From positions 1 through 38,430 of the forward strand of contig NZ_JAQMSD010000282.1 of the NCBI RefSeq assembly GCF_028330525.1: 38,430 nucleotides of DNA, in the 5' to 3' direction. The position numbers were made by a program, and so were the translations under genes. Below the pieces are notes generated by a model that did no database searches, had not been told where the DNA came from, and saw only the letters and a list, made by a program, of their open reading frames with translations. The DNA comes from Spirulina sp. CS-785/01 (GTDB taxonomy: Bacteria; Cyanobacteriota; Cyanobacteriia; Cyanobacteriales; Spirulinaceae). Shown piece after piece: positions 26,530 through 34,310 of this stretch; positions within the stretch are counted from its first letter, which is position 1; each line of letters opens with the position of its first letter.

Positions 26530-27768
26530 ATGACAAGTAAGCAAATTTGTGATAGAGAAAAAACTCCTGCTTTAGACTGTGACTTAATAATTGTTGGAGG
26601 AGGGATTAGTGGAGCAACCTTGGCTTGTGCGTTGCAAGATTCGGGGTTGCGTATTACCCTCATTGAAGCGCGTCCCCTAGAAGTCGTGGCCGCCAAACGA
26701 CAAGCCTACGCCTTAACCCTGCTCTCAGGAGGTATTTTTGCAGGTTTGGGGGTATGGGATGAGATTCTGCCGCAGATTACTCAATTTCAACAAATTCGCC
26801 TCTCAGATGCCGATTATCCCCAAATTGTCAACTTTCACCCCCAAGACTTGGGAACAGGGCAATTAGGGTATGTGGCGGAACATGAGGTGGTTTTGACGGC
26901 CTTGCAGGAAAAATTGAATGCTGCTCCGAATGTGCGCTGGTGTTGTCCGGCTCAGGTGGAGGGGGTAGAGTATGGTCAGGATGCGGTTACTGTCACCGTG
27001 ACGCAGGAGGGGAAAGAGAAAACCCTGCGGAGTCGGTTATTGGTGGGGGCAGATGGGGCGCGATCGCGCATTCGCCAAGACGCTGGCATTAAAACCCAGG
27101 GTTGGAAATATTGGCAATCCTGTGTGGCCTTCACCATCCGCCACCAAAACCCCCAAAATGATATCGCCTACGAACGGTTTTGTTATAGCGGGCCGATGGG
27201 CATTTTGCCCTTACCCGGGAATCGCTGTCAAATTGTCTGGACTGAACCCCACGAGGAAGCGAAAACCTTACAAAAAATGCCCGAAGCCGCGTTTTTAGAG
27301 CGTTTACGGGAACGAACCGGGGGGATTTTTTCCGGGTTAGAATTAGCCAGCGATCGCTTTTTATTCCCCGTCCAGTTAATGCAGAGTGAACAATACACCC
27401 AGTCGAGACTGGCCCTCATTGGTGATGCGGCCCACTGTTGTCACCCCGTCGGGGGCCAAGGGTTAAACCTCGGTATCCGAGACGCAAGTGCTTTAGCCGA
27501 AGTCTTACAAACCGCCCTACAACAAGGAGAAGATATCGGCAATGCACAAGTCTTACACCGTTATGAGCAGTGGAGACAGGGAGAAAATTGGGTCATTTTA
27601 GGTTTTACCGACTTTTTAGACCGAATGTTCTCCAATGACTGGTTACCCCTAATGATGTCTCGACGGTTAGGACTCTGGATGTTACAGAATATTCAACCCA
27701 TGAAACAGTTTGCATTAGCGTTAATGACAGGATTAAAAGGACGCAGGCCACAACTGGCCAAATTCTAG
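26530..27768 (+). CDS. UbiH/COQ6-family FAD-dependent monooxygenase
   Basis: 412-residue aromatic-ring hydroxylase of the UbiH/UbiF/VisC group. FAD motifs: DLIIVGGGISGATLACAL (GxGxxG), the GADGARSRIR segment (DG motif) and LALIGDAAHCCHPVGGQGLNLGIRD (GD motif). Cyanobacteria lack ubiquinone, so a role in plastoquinone or another quinone pathway is inferred, not shown. The ATG at 26530 lies in an AT-rich leader without a clear Shine-Dalgarno sequence. HIP1 at 27060-27067 marks a sharp G-rich to C-rich change: 28 G and 9 C in 27001-27060 against 10 G and 21 C in 27121-27180. Confidence 0.92.
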   Translation: MTSKQICDREKTPALDCDLIIVGGGISGATLACALQDSGLRITLIEARPLEVVAAKRQAYALTLLSGGIFAGLGVWDEILPQITQFQQIRLSDADYPQIVNFHPQDLGTGQLGYVAEHEVVLTALQEKLNAAPNVRWCCPAQVEGVEYGQDAVTVTVTQEGKEKTLRSRLLVGADGARSRIRQDAGIKTQGWKYWQSCVAFTIRHQNPQNDIAYERFCYSGPMGILPLPGNRCQIVWTEPHEEAKTLQKMPEAAFLERLRERTGGIFSGLELASDRFLFPVQLMQSEQYTQSRLALIGDAAHCCHPVGGQGLNLGIRDASALAEVLQTALQQGEDIGNAQVLHRYEQWRQGENWVILGFTDFLDRMFSNDWLPLMMSRRLGLWMLQNIQPMKQFALALMTGLKGRRPQLAKF

Positions 27769-27779
27769 GAGATGGAGGA

Positions 27780-27848
27780 GTGGATAGTTGAGAGTGGATA
27801 GTTGAGAGTGGATAGTTGAGAGTGGATAGTTGAGAGTGGATAGTGGAT
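27780..27848. repeat. 14-bp tandem repeat (2 x 7), about 4.6 copies
   Basis: GTGGATAGTTGAGA is repeated four times, then partially, between the monooxygenase and the MscS channel genes. The unit is two 7-mers, so it belongs to the period-7 class. It starts 12 bases after the monooxygenase stop codon. Confidence 0.8.
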
Positions 27849-27906
27849 GGTCACAAAATTAGGTTAATCTATGTTCTAACGGTCTTGCTCTCATCTCCTA
27901 AGTTCG

Positions 27907-29604
27907 ATGAAATTTCCTAGATTGTCCGCTTTACTTAAAAGTCTCATTGTGCTATGCCTTCTGGTGCTAACTTTGGGGGTTACTCCCCCAACAGGTTTAG
28001 CCCAAAATGATCAAGCGATTGAGAATAATGCCCCCGTGGTTTTAGATAGCCGCACCTTATTTACACTTCCCAGTGAAAGTCGCGCTGAGTCGGTGAGTGA
28101 GCAAATTACTAAAATTGCCAATGATGAGACCATTACCTTAGACCGTTTACGTTTGGAAAATGAGGAAAGCGAAACGGATTTTTATGCCGGAAATCAACTC
28201 ATTTTTACCCTCACTGATGCCGACATTCAAGGAACAGGAAAAGCTAGAGAAACCCTAGCCACAGAGTATTTATTATCCATTCAAAATGCCATTAAAACCT
28301 ATCGACAAGTTCGCAGTAGTGAATATTTAATTCGCTATGGGGTTCAAGCGGCGATCGCAACCATTATTTTCATCTTAATCATCTGGCTCTTAAACAGCAG
28401 TTTTAAAAAGCGAATTATCCGCAAAATCGACCAACTCGCCGAAGAAGAAAAATGGGCAATTCGCTGGCAGGGAGAAACCTTAGTCAACCAAGAACGTTGC
28501 TTATTTTGGACATGGAAAGGCATTAAACTCTTTAAACAAATTATCCTCCTCCTCTTAGTCCTCCTGCATCTCAACTTACTCCTCCTCTTTTTCCCTTGGA
28601 CCGCCTACTTGAGTCAGCAACTATGGGGGGCATTAGGCAACGCAATACTCCCCGCCGGAGGCGCGATATTACGCACCTTACCCCGTCTATTAGTCGTTCT
28701 CCTCACCATCGGCATAACCGCAGTTTTATGGCGGTTATTACGGCGAATCCGTCAACGTTTAGAAGACGGGAGAATCACCCTAGAAAAATTCCCCGCCGAC
28801 TTAGCACGACCCACCTATTATCTCCTAACCGGAGGCTTAATTTTAATCGCCGTAGCCATCGCATTCCCCTTCATTCCCATACTCAACTCACCCACCGTGG
28901 CCGCCTTATTAGGAGTTATTTTAATCTTAGGCATTATCGGCTCTTGGGATGCCATTCAAAACCTCATTGCCGGGATTATGATCCTGTATAGTCGCGCCTT
29001 TACCGTAGGAGACCGCATCAAAATAGGCGACATAGAAGGCATTGTTTTTGATCGTAACGGTTTAATCACCCGTCTGCGCAATTCCAACAACGAAGTTATT
29101 GCCTTACCCCACCGTCGTTTCCTCCGAGAAGAAGTCGTCAACTATACCGCCTCCCTACGAGAACGAAAAATCCCCTTACTCTTACATACCCAAATCCTCA
29201 TCCCCTATCATACCCCCTGGCGACTGGTGCATAAAACCCTCCTCCATGCCGCCCAAAAAACCCGTTATATCTTGCCAGACCCCAAAAGTTTTGTCCTACA
29301 AAAACAATTAACCGACACCGCCATTTTGTATGAATTAAACGCCTATACCAACGCCCCCGCCTTAATGGAAAAAGTCTATGGAGAATTACACCAAAATATT
29401 GTAGATCGCTGTAACGAAGTCGGAATTGAACTGGTAAGTCCTCAATATTCTGCGGTACGGGATGGAAATATGGCCGCCCTCCCCCCCAACTATCTCCCCG
29501 ATGATTACACCGCCTCTGGCTTCCGCGTTTCCGCCATTAAAGCCGATATCGTCCCCTCCAATGTCCAGAAAAAATCCTCTCATCCTAAAGGAAAAGAGTC
29601 TTGA
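27907..29604 (+). CDS. MscS-family mechanosensitive ion channel
   Basis: 565 aa. A signal peptide (cleavage probably after TGLA, near residue 32) is followed by a periplasmic domain of about 105 residues. Hydrophobic helices lie around 145-165, 203-230, 255-280 and 300-325. The pore helix and MscS core come next: SPTVAALLGVILILGIIGSWDAIQNLIAGIMIL, here given as two parts around residues 328-360, then the beta-domain AFTVGDRIKIGDIEGIV and RNSNNEVIALPHRRF. The C-terminal alpha/beta domain ends about 525, followed by a polar tail. It should relieve osmotic pressure or act in signalling at the inner membrane. It converges on pyrD. Confidence 0.92.
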   Translation: MKFPRLSALLKSLIVLCLLVLTLGVTPPTGLAQNDQAIENNAPVVLDSRTLFTLPSESRAESVSEQITKIANDETITLDRLRLENEESETDFYAGNQLIFTLTDADIQGTGKARETLATEYLLSIQNAIKTYRQVRSSEYLIRYGVQAAIATIIFILIIWLLNSSFKKRIIRKIDQLAEEEKWAIRWQGETLVNQERCLFWTWKGIKLFKQIILLLLVLLHLNLLLLFFPWTAYLSQQLWGALGNAILPAGGAILRTLPRLLVVLLTIGITAVLWRLLRRIRQRLEDGRITLEKFPADLARPTYYLLTGGLILIAVAIAFPFIPILNSPTVAALLGVILILGIIGSWDAIQNLIAGIMILYSRAFTVGDRIKIGDIEGIVFDRNGLITRLRNSNNEVIALPHRRFLREEVVNYTASLRERKIPLLLHTQILIPYHTPWRLVHKTLLHAAQKTRYILPDPKSFVLQKQLTDTAILYELNAYTNAPALMEKVYGELHQNIVDRCNEVGIELVSPQYSAVRDGNMAALPPNYLPDDYTASGFRVSAIKADIVPSNVQKKSSHPKGKES

Positions 29605-29606
29605 TA

Positions 29607-29697
29607 GGGGAGTCGGGAGTCGGGAGATGGGGGAGATGGGGGAGATAGGGGAGATGGGGGAGATAGGGGAGATAGGGAGATAGGGAGATGGGGGGAA
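29607..29697. repeat. G-rich 9-bp tandem repeat
   Basis: Units of GGGGGAGAT, AGGGGAGAT and shorter variants fill the region immediately after the MscS stop codon. The reverse strand reads as a spurious Ser-Pro-Ile repeat protein. It is the complement of the repeat type at 11097-11165. Confidence 0.75.
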
Positions 29698-29768
29698 GGA
29701 GTAGGGTGGGTTGCCTCGCAATAAACCCAAAGCACAACCCAAGGCGCAATAAACCCAAAAAATACGTC

Positions 29769-29801
29769 AGAAAGCCATCCGTTTCAAATGGATGGATGAA
29801 T
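29769..29801 (+). repeat. 33-nt dispersed palindromic element, copy C
   Basis: AGAAAGCCATCC, GTTTCAAAT and GGATGGATGAAT; CCATCC pairs with GGATGG across a nine-base loop. It lies in the convergent spacer between the MscS channel and pyrD, 11 bases from the pyrD stop codon. Confidence 0.75.
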
Positions 29802-29811
29802 CAATATATTG

Positions 29812-30945
29812 TTAATTGTTAATTGCAGATTGTCCAACGGCCTCCTGTAAAGACGCAAACCCCGACTCCTCCAACCGTTCCAACAATCCTGTTAAAATCC
29901 GTTTTACCATCCCCGGCCCCTCATACACCAACCCCGTATAAACCTGCAATAAACAGGCCCCTGCCGTAATCTTCTCCCAAGCATCTGCTGCTGTAAAAAT
30001 CCCCCCAACCCCAATAATGGGGAGTTGGCCTCCTGTCTCCCGCCAAATTAAACGGATCACCTCCGTGGACCGCTTTTTAAGGGGTTGGCCACTAATTCCT
30101 CCCGCTTCCTCCGTCACGGGTTTCCCGGTTTTCTCAATAACTTGGGTTTGTAACTGATCCCGGCGAATGGTGGTATTTGTGGCAATAATTCCCGCTACCT
30201 GATAGGTTTTCGCTAACTCCAATACCGCTAAAATTGCCTCATCACTTAAATCGGGTGCAATCTTTACTGTAATTGGTTTTTTGCCCTGATTTTCCTGTTG
30301 TAATGCCTCTAAAATTAACTTTAATTGGTCACTACTTTGTAAAGTCCGCAACCCAGGAGTATTGGGAGAACTCACATTAACTACGAAATAATCCCCCAAG
30401 GCTTTCAACCGTCGAAAACTGCCTAAATAATCCGTTGCGGCTTGATCTAAGGGGGTAATTTTCGATTTTCCTAAGTTAATCCCAATGGGAATAGAAATTC
30501 CCTGTTTTCGAGATTCTAAATGCTTTTGTAAGGCGACACTCCCTTGATTATTAAAGCCCATGCGATTTAATATGGCTTCATCGGGCAATAAACGAAATAA
30601 ACGGGGGGGTAAATTTCCCGGTTGGGAATGATAGGTAACTGTTCCTAATTCGGCATACCCAAAGCCAAATCTGTCCCAAATTCTTGCTGCTACTCCATCT
30701 TTATCAAACCCGGCAGCAATTCCCAATGGATTGGCAAATTCTAATCCCCAAAGGGTTTGTTTTAAACGGTTATCCTGTAAACAAAAATTGCTTTCTGCAA
30801 AGTTCAAAAGCCAAGACTGAGGGGGAGTTTCTGGACTTTTTTCCAGCCATTTTAAAAGGGTCATAGCACTATTATGAGCTTTTTCTGGATCAAGTTTAAT
30901 TCCAGAAAATAACAGGGGACGAATTGTGCTGGTGTAGATGTCCAT
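29812..30945 (-). CDS. pyrD: dihydroorotate dehydrogenase, class 2 (quinone-dependent)
   Basis: Oxidises dihydroorotate to orotate in pyrimidine synthesis and passes electrons to the quinone pool at the membrane. 377 aa. The N-terminal helical membrane-association region (about 1-60) marks class 2. FMN-site motifs: LGIAAGFDKDG, ILNRMGFNNQG, GINLGKSK, then the catalytic segment VNVSSPNTPGLRTLQ with the class-2 serine, KIAPDLSDE, ATNTT, GGISGQPLKKRS and IGVGGI. It is complete. Its last codons and stop (AINN) fall in an ATTGTTA-type heptamer repeat. It is divergent from nothing; secA lies upstream on the same strand after a 266-base repeat-rich gap. Confidence 0.97.
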   Translation of the reverse strand: MDIYTSTIRPLLFSGIKLDPEKAHNSAMTLLKWLEKSPETPPQSWLLNFAESNFCLQDNRLKQTLWGLEFANPLGIAAGFDKDGVAARIWDRFGFGYAELGTVTYHSQPGNLPPRLFRLLPDEAILNRMGFNNQGSVALQKHLESRKQGISIPIGINLGKSKITPLDQAATDYLGSFRRLKALGDYFVVNVSSPNTPGLRTLQSSDQLKLILEALQQENQGKKPITVKIAPDLSDEAILAVLELAKTYQVAGIIATNTTIRRDQLQTQVIEKTGKPVTEEAGGISGQPLKKRSTEVIRLIWRETGGQLPIIGVGGIFTAADAWEKITAGACLLQVYTGLVYEGPGMVKRILTGLLERLEESGFASLQEAVGQSAINN

Positions 30946-31017
30946 GTTTTTGGGAATGGGTGATAGGTGATGGGGAATTGGTATTGGGTTACTTTTTCTT
31001 TAGCCAACCCTAATAGT

Positions 31018-31067
31018 CCTTGGGTTTCAACCCAAGGCTAAGAGCTTAAACCCGTTCAAAACGGGTT
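31018..31067. repeat. two short palindromes in pyrD-secA spacer
   Basis: CCTTGGGTT/AACCCAAGG (31018-31037), framed by TTAGCC (31000) and GGCTAA (31036), is followed by AACCCGTT/AACGGGTT (31049-31067). Both are compact hairpins of a type common in cyanobacterial spacers. They lie upstream of pyrD; whether they act in its leader is unknown. Confidence 0.6.
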
Positions 31068-31172
31068 AAGAAACCAACGAGGAATTAAAAAATTTAGTCG
31101 TTACACTGTCCGGGGTGAAAGAAACTCCCAAGGGAGCTTACTACAAATAGATAAATAATATCTGAATACTTA

Positions 31173-31205
31173 CAAGTAGAGAGGTTAAGGCAACCTCTCT
31201 ACTTG
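31173..31205 (-). terminator. 14-bp perfect hairpin just downstream of secA
   Basis: CAAGTAGAGAGGTT and its exact complement are separated by five bases, starting seven bases after the secA stop codon. Its position suits a secA terminator, but the T-run lies before the stem on the transcribed strand, not after it. I therefore call it a possible factor-dependent or mRNA-stabilising hairpin. Confidence 0.45.
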
Positions 31206-31211
31206 AAAAAA

Positions 31212-34022
31212 TTACACCGTTTGGGGGACTTGGGGTTGGAATTGGAATAGGGAGTAAACCACATTCCGACGAATATCAATCATCGTTTCTAGGAACATTT
31301 CATACCCCTCTTGTTTGTACTCAATTAAGGGGTCTTTTTGTCCATATCCCCGTAAACCAACGGACTCCCGCAACGCATCCATGGCTTGTAAATGTTCCCG
31401 CCATAGGGTGTCAATTTGTTGCAGGATAAAGAACCGTTCTGCTTGACGCATTAAACCAGGTTGAATTTTCTCGATTTGGTTTTCTTTGATATCGTAGGCT
31501 TTGCGGACTTCCTCGTGGAGAAAAGTCTTAATTTCTCCTACGGTCATATCATCTAAATGATGGGGTTCGAGGTCTTGTAATAAATAGACAAACTCTTTGG
31601 CCTTATTAATTAAATCCTCGATTTTCCATTCTTCGGGGGGTAACTCTGGGTTCACATAGGCATCCACAATATCATCCATGGTTTTCTCTGCGTAGGTGAT
31701 GACTTGTTCTTTCAAGTCTTCCCCTTCTAACACCCGACGACGTTCGGCATAAATGGCCCGTCGTTGGTTGTTCATTACTTCGTCATATTCAAAGACCTGT
31801 TTCCGGGTGTCGTAGTAGAAGGTTTCTACTTTTTGCTGGGCCCCTTCGAGGGAACGAGTCAGCATTCCCGACTCGATGGGCATATCTTCTTCTACGCGGA
31901 AGGCATTCATTAAGCCGGCCACGCGATCGCCGCCGAAAATCCGCAATAAGTTATCCTCTAAACTGAGGAAAAACTTTGTCGAACCGGGGTCTCCTTGTCG
32001 TCCGGCCCGGCCTCGTAACTGGTTGTCAATGCGTCGAGACTCGTGACGTTCCGTTCCGATAACGTGCAACCCTCCTGCTTGAACCACCTGGTCGTGTTCC
32101 TGGTCCGTACAGGCATCGTACTCCTTACGAATTTGGTTATACACCTCCCGAATTTTCTGAAGTACCGGGTCATCAACCGGAGCATTTTCCGCCGCGATCG
32201 CAATTTTCTCCTCCGCATCCAACTCCGGAACAGACTGTTCCCCGTACTGCTTCACCGCAAAGGCCACCGTATCCTTTAACTGTTGTATCGTCTCCGGTTT
32301 TAAGTCCGTGGGAAAAATTTGTGGCGACGCTTTCCAAGTCTTAGGTTTCTTCTTCCCATTATTGCCAAACCCTTGGCCTTGACTCTGACGACGGGGTTTA
32401 GACCCAGGGACCGACACCCCCAACTCATCATCCTCCGGCTTGACAATTTTCGGCATCAAATACTCCCGCAACTTGAGACGGGCCATATAGTCAGAGTTCC
32501 CCCCTAAAATAATATCCGTCCCGCGACCTGCCATATTAGTAGCAATGGTCACAGCCCCCAGTCGGCCAGCTTGCGCCACAATTTCCGACTCTCGTTCCAC
32601 ATTCTCCGGTCGCGCATTGAGCAAGTTATAGGGAATGTTTAACCCCTCCAACAACCGCGACAACACCTCGGATTTTTCCACACTGGTTGTCCCCACCAAA
32701 ACCGGACGGCCTTTTTCGTGCATCTCCGCACATTCCTTGGCCACTGCTTTCCACTTCGCATCCTCAGTTTTATAGACCACATCCGCCACATCTCGACGAC
32801 GGGAGGGTAAGTTGGTGGGAATAATAGTTACAGAGAGATTATAAATCTTCTCAAACTCCGACTCCTCCGTTTTGGCCGTCCCCGTCATCCCTGCTAACTT
32901 AGGATAGAGGAGGAAAAAGTTTTGATAGGTAATGGTGGCGAGGGTTTGGGTCTCATTTTGAATATCGACCCCTTCTTTGGCCTCAATTGCTTGGTGTAAC
33001 CCATCACTCCACCGTCGTCCGGCTAACACCCGTCCGGTAAACTCATCCACAATAACCACCTCATCATTGCGAATCATATAATTTACATCACGGGTAAATA
33101 ATTCCTTGGCTTTAATGGCATTAAACACATAATGGGCCCAGGGGTCTTCGGGGTTATATAAGTCCGTCACTCCTAACAACTGTTCGGCTTCGGCAAACCC
33201 TTCATCGGTGAGAATGACATTGCGGGCCTTTTCGTCCACCTCATAATGGCCTTCCCCTTCCTCATCTTGGGGGACTAATTCTTTGGCAATTTGCGCCGCC
33301 CGAATATACTTTTCTGTGGGCCGTTCCACCTGTCCAGAGATGATCAGAGGGGTTCTTGCTTCGTCAATGAGTACCGAGTCCACCTCGTCAATGATGCAGT
33401 AATTAAAGGGTCGTTGTACCACATCCTCCATAGAGGTGGCCATATTATCCCGGAGATAGTCGAACCCTAACTCACTGTTGGTCGCGTAGGTAATATCACA
33501 ACCATAATTTTCTTTCCGTTCATTGGGACTCATTCCCGACTGAATGAGGCCCACGGTTAACCCTAGGAAACGGTGGACTTGTCCCATCCATTCCGCGTCC
33601 CGACGGGCCAGATAGTCGTTTACGGTGACAATATGAACCCCGTGGCCAGACAGCGCGTTCAGATAAGCGGGGAGTGTAGCGACAAGGGTTTTCCCTTCCC
33701 CGGTTTTCATTTCTGCTATCTGTCCTTCATGGAGAACCGCCCCCCCTAACACTTGTACATCAAAGTGGCGCATTCCCAAGACTCGCCAGGCGGCTTCTCG
33801 GACGACAGCAAAGGCTTCAGGGAGGATTTCGTCTAAGATATCATAACGCTCGCGATCGCTTTTCGCCTTCGCTAACTGATCTTGAAACTCCTTAGTTTTC
33901 CCCCGTAACTGGTCATCCGATAACGGTTGAATATCTTCTTCTAGTGCATTAACCTCTGCAACAATCGGTTGAAATTGCTTTAATTTCCGAGTGTTCGGGT
34001 CTCCAAATAACTTTTTAAACAT
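31212..34022 (-). CDS. secA: preprotein translocase ATPase SecA
   Basis: Motor of the Sec export pathway, at the plasma and thylakoid membranes in cyanobacteria. 936 aa. Walker A is [16 protein letters not shown] (about 105-120). The Walker B region is [17 protein letters not shown], followed by the preprotein cross-linking domain. Motif III-VI regions include [26 protein letters not shown] and [18 protein letters not shown] cyanobacteria-type insertion of about 70 residues with basic, Gln/Gly-rich sequence ([18 protein letters not shown]) lies between motifs V and VI. The protein ends at a helical scaffold and lacks the Cys-rich zinc tail, as usual in cyanobacteria. The ATG at 34022 fits [10 protein letters not shown]. 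Confidence 0.98.
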   Translation of the reverse strand: MFKKLFGDPNTRKLKQFQPIVAEVNALEEDIQPLSDDQLRGKTKEFQDQLAKAKSDRERYDILDEILPEAFAVVREAAWRVLGMRHFDVQVLGGAVLHEGQIAEMKTGEGKTLVATLPAYLNALSGHGVHIVTVNDYLARRDAEWMGQVHRFLGLTVGLIQSGMSPNERKENYGCDITYATNSELGFDYLRDNMATSMEDVVQRPFNYCIIDEVDSVLIDEARTPLIISGQVERPTEKYIRAAQIAKELVPQDEEGEGHYEVDEKARNVILTDEGFAEAEQLLGVTDLYNPEDPWAHYVFNAIKAKELFTRDVNYMIRNDEVVIVDEFTGRVLAGRRWSDGLHQAIEAKEGVDIQNETQTLATITYQNFFLLYPKLAGMTGTAKTEESEFEKIYNLSVTIIPTNLPSRRRDVADVVYKTEDAKWKAVAKECAEMHEKGRPVLVGTTSVEKSEVLSRLLEGLNIPYNLLNARPENVERESEIVAQAGRLGAVTIATNMAGRGTDIILGGNSDYMARLKLREYLMPKIVKPEDDELGVSVPGSKPRRQSQGQGFGNNGKKKPKTWKASPQIFPTDLKPETIQQLKDTVAFAVKQYGEQSVPELDAEEKIAIAAENAPVDDPVLQKIREVYNQIRKEYDACTDQEHDQVVQAGGLHVIGTERHESRRIDNQLRGRAGRQGDPGSTKFFLSLEDNLLRIFGGDRVAGLMNAFRVEEDMPIESGMLTRSLEGAQQKVETFYYDTRKQVFEYDEVMNNQRRAIYAERRRVLEGEDLKEQVITYAEKTMDDIVDAYVNPELPPEEWKIEDLINKAKEFVYLLQDLEPHHLDDMTVGEIKTFLHEEVRKAYDIKENQIEKIQPGLMRQAERFFILQQIDTLWREHLQAMDALRESVGLRGYGQKDPLIEYKQEGYEMFLETMIDIRRNVVYSLFQFQPQVPQTV

Positions 34023-34037
34023 AACAGCTTACTTATC

Positions 34038-34110
34038 CCACGTCATTTGTCATTTGTCATTCATCATTTGTCTAGCGGGACACCGCGCTATCCTGACCCC
34101 TGACAAATGA
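34038..34110. repeat. heptamer repeat and IS-end-like hairpin upstream of secA
   Basis: CATTTGT units (period 7) run from about 34043 to 34072. They are followed by TAGCGGGACACCGCGCTATCC, a short hairpin resembling IS200/IS605-type ends. TCATTTGTC and its complement GACAAATGA flank that 29-base piece. No transposase is nearby. The rest of the 288-base spacer (34023-34310) shows nothing I can name. Confidence 0.5.
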
Positions 34111-34310
34111 CTATATCAATGGTATCACTTCCTTTTCGCTGTTCGGGGGGAGAGAAAACCGAAGGGGTTAACCGAGGTTAACTCCTTGGGAGACTAGATT
34201 TTTGGCGACTAGAGGATTAATAGGTAAGAGGGAGTGGTGGGTTCAACGGGGGTTCTGTTGAGGGGACGACGCACAGTTATTGGCCGTTGAACACACCCTA
34301 GGGCCTTGCC

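Noticed and set aside
29386-29742. 118-codon reverse ORF with a Ser-Pro-Ile repeat
   Set aside because: It is the reverse strand of the G-rich 9-bp repeat and of the MscS gene end.
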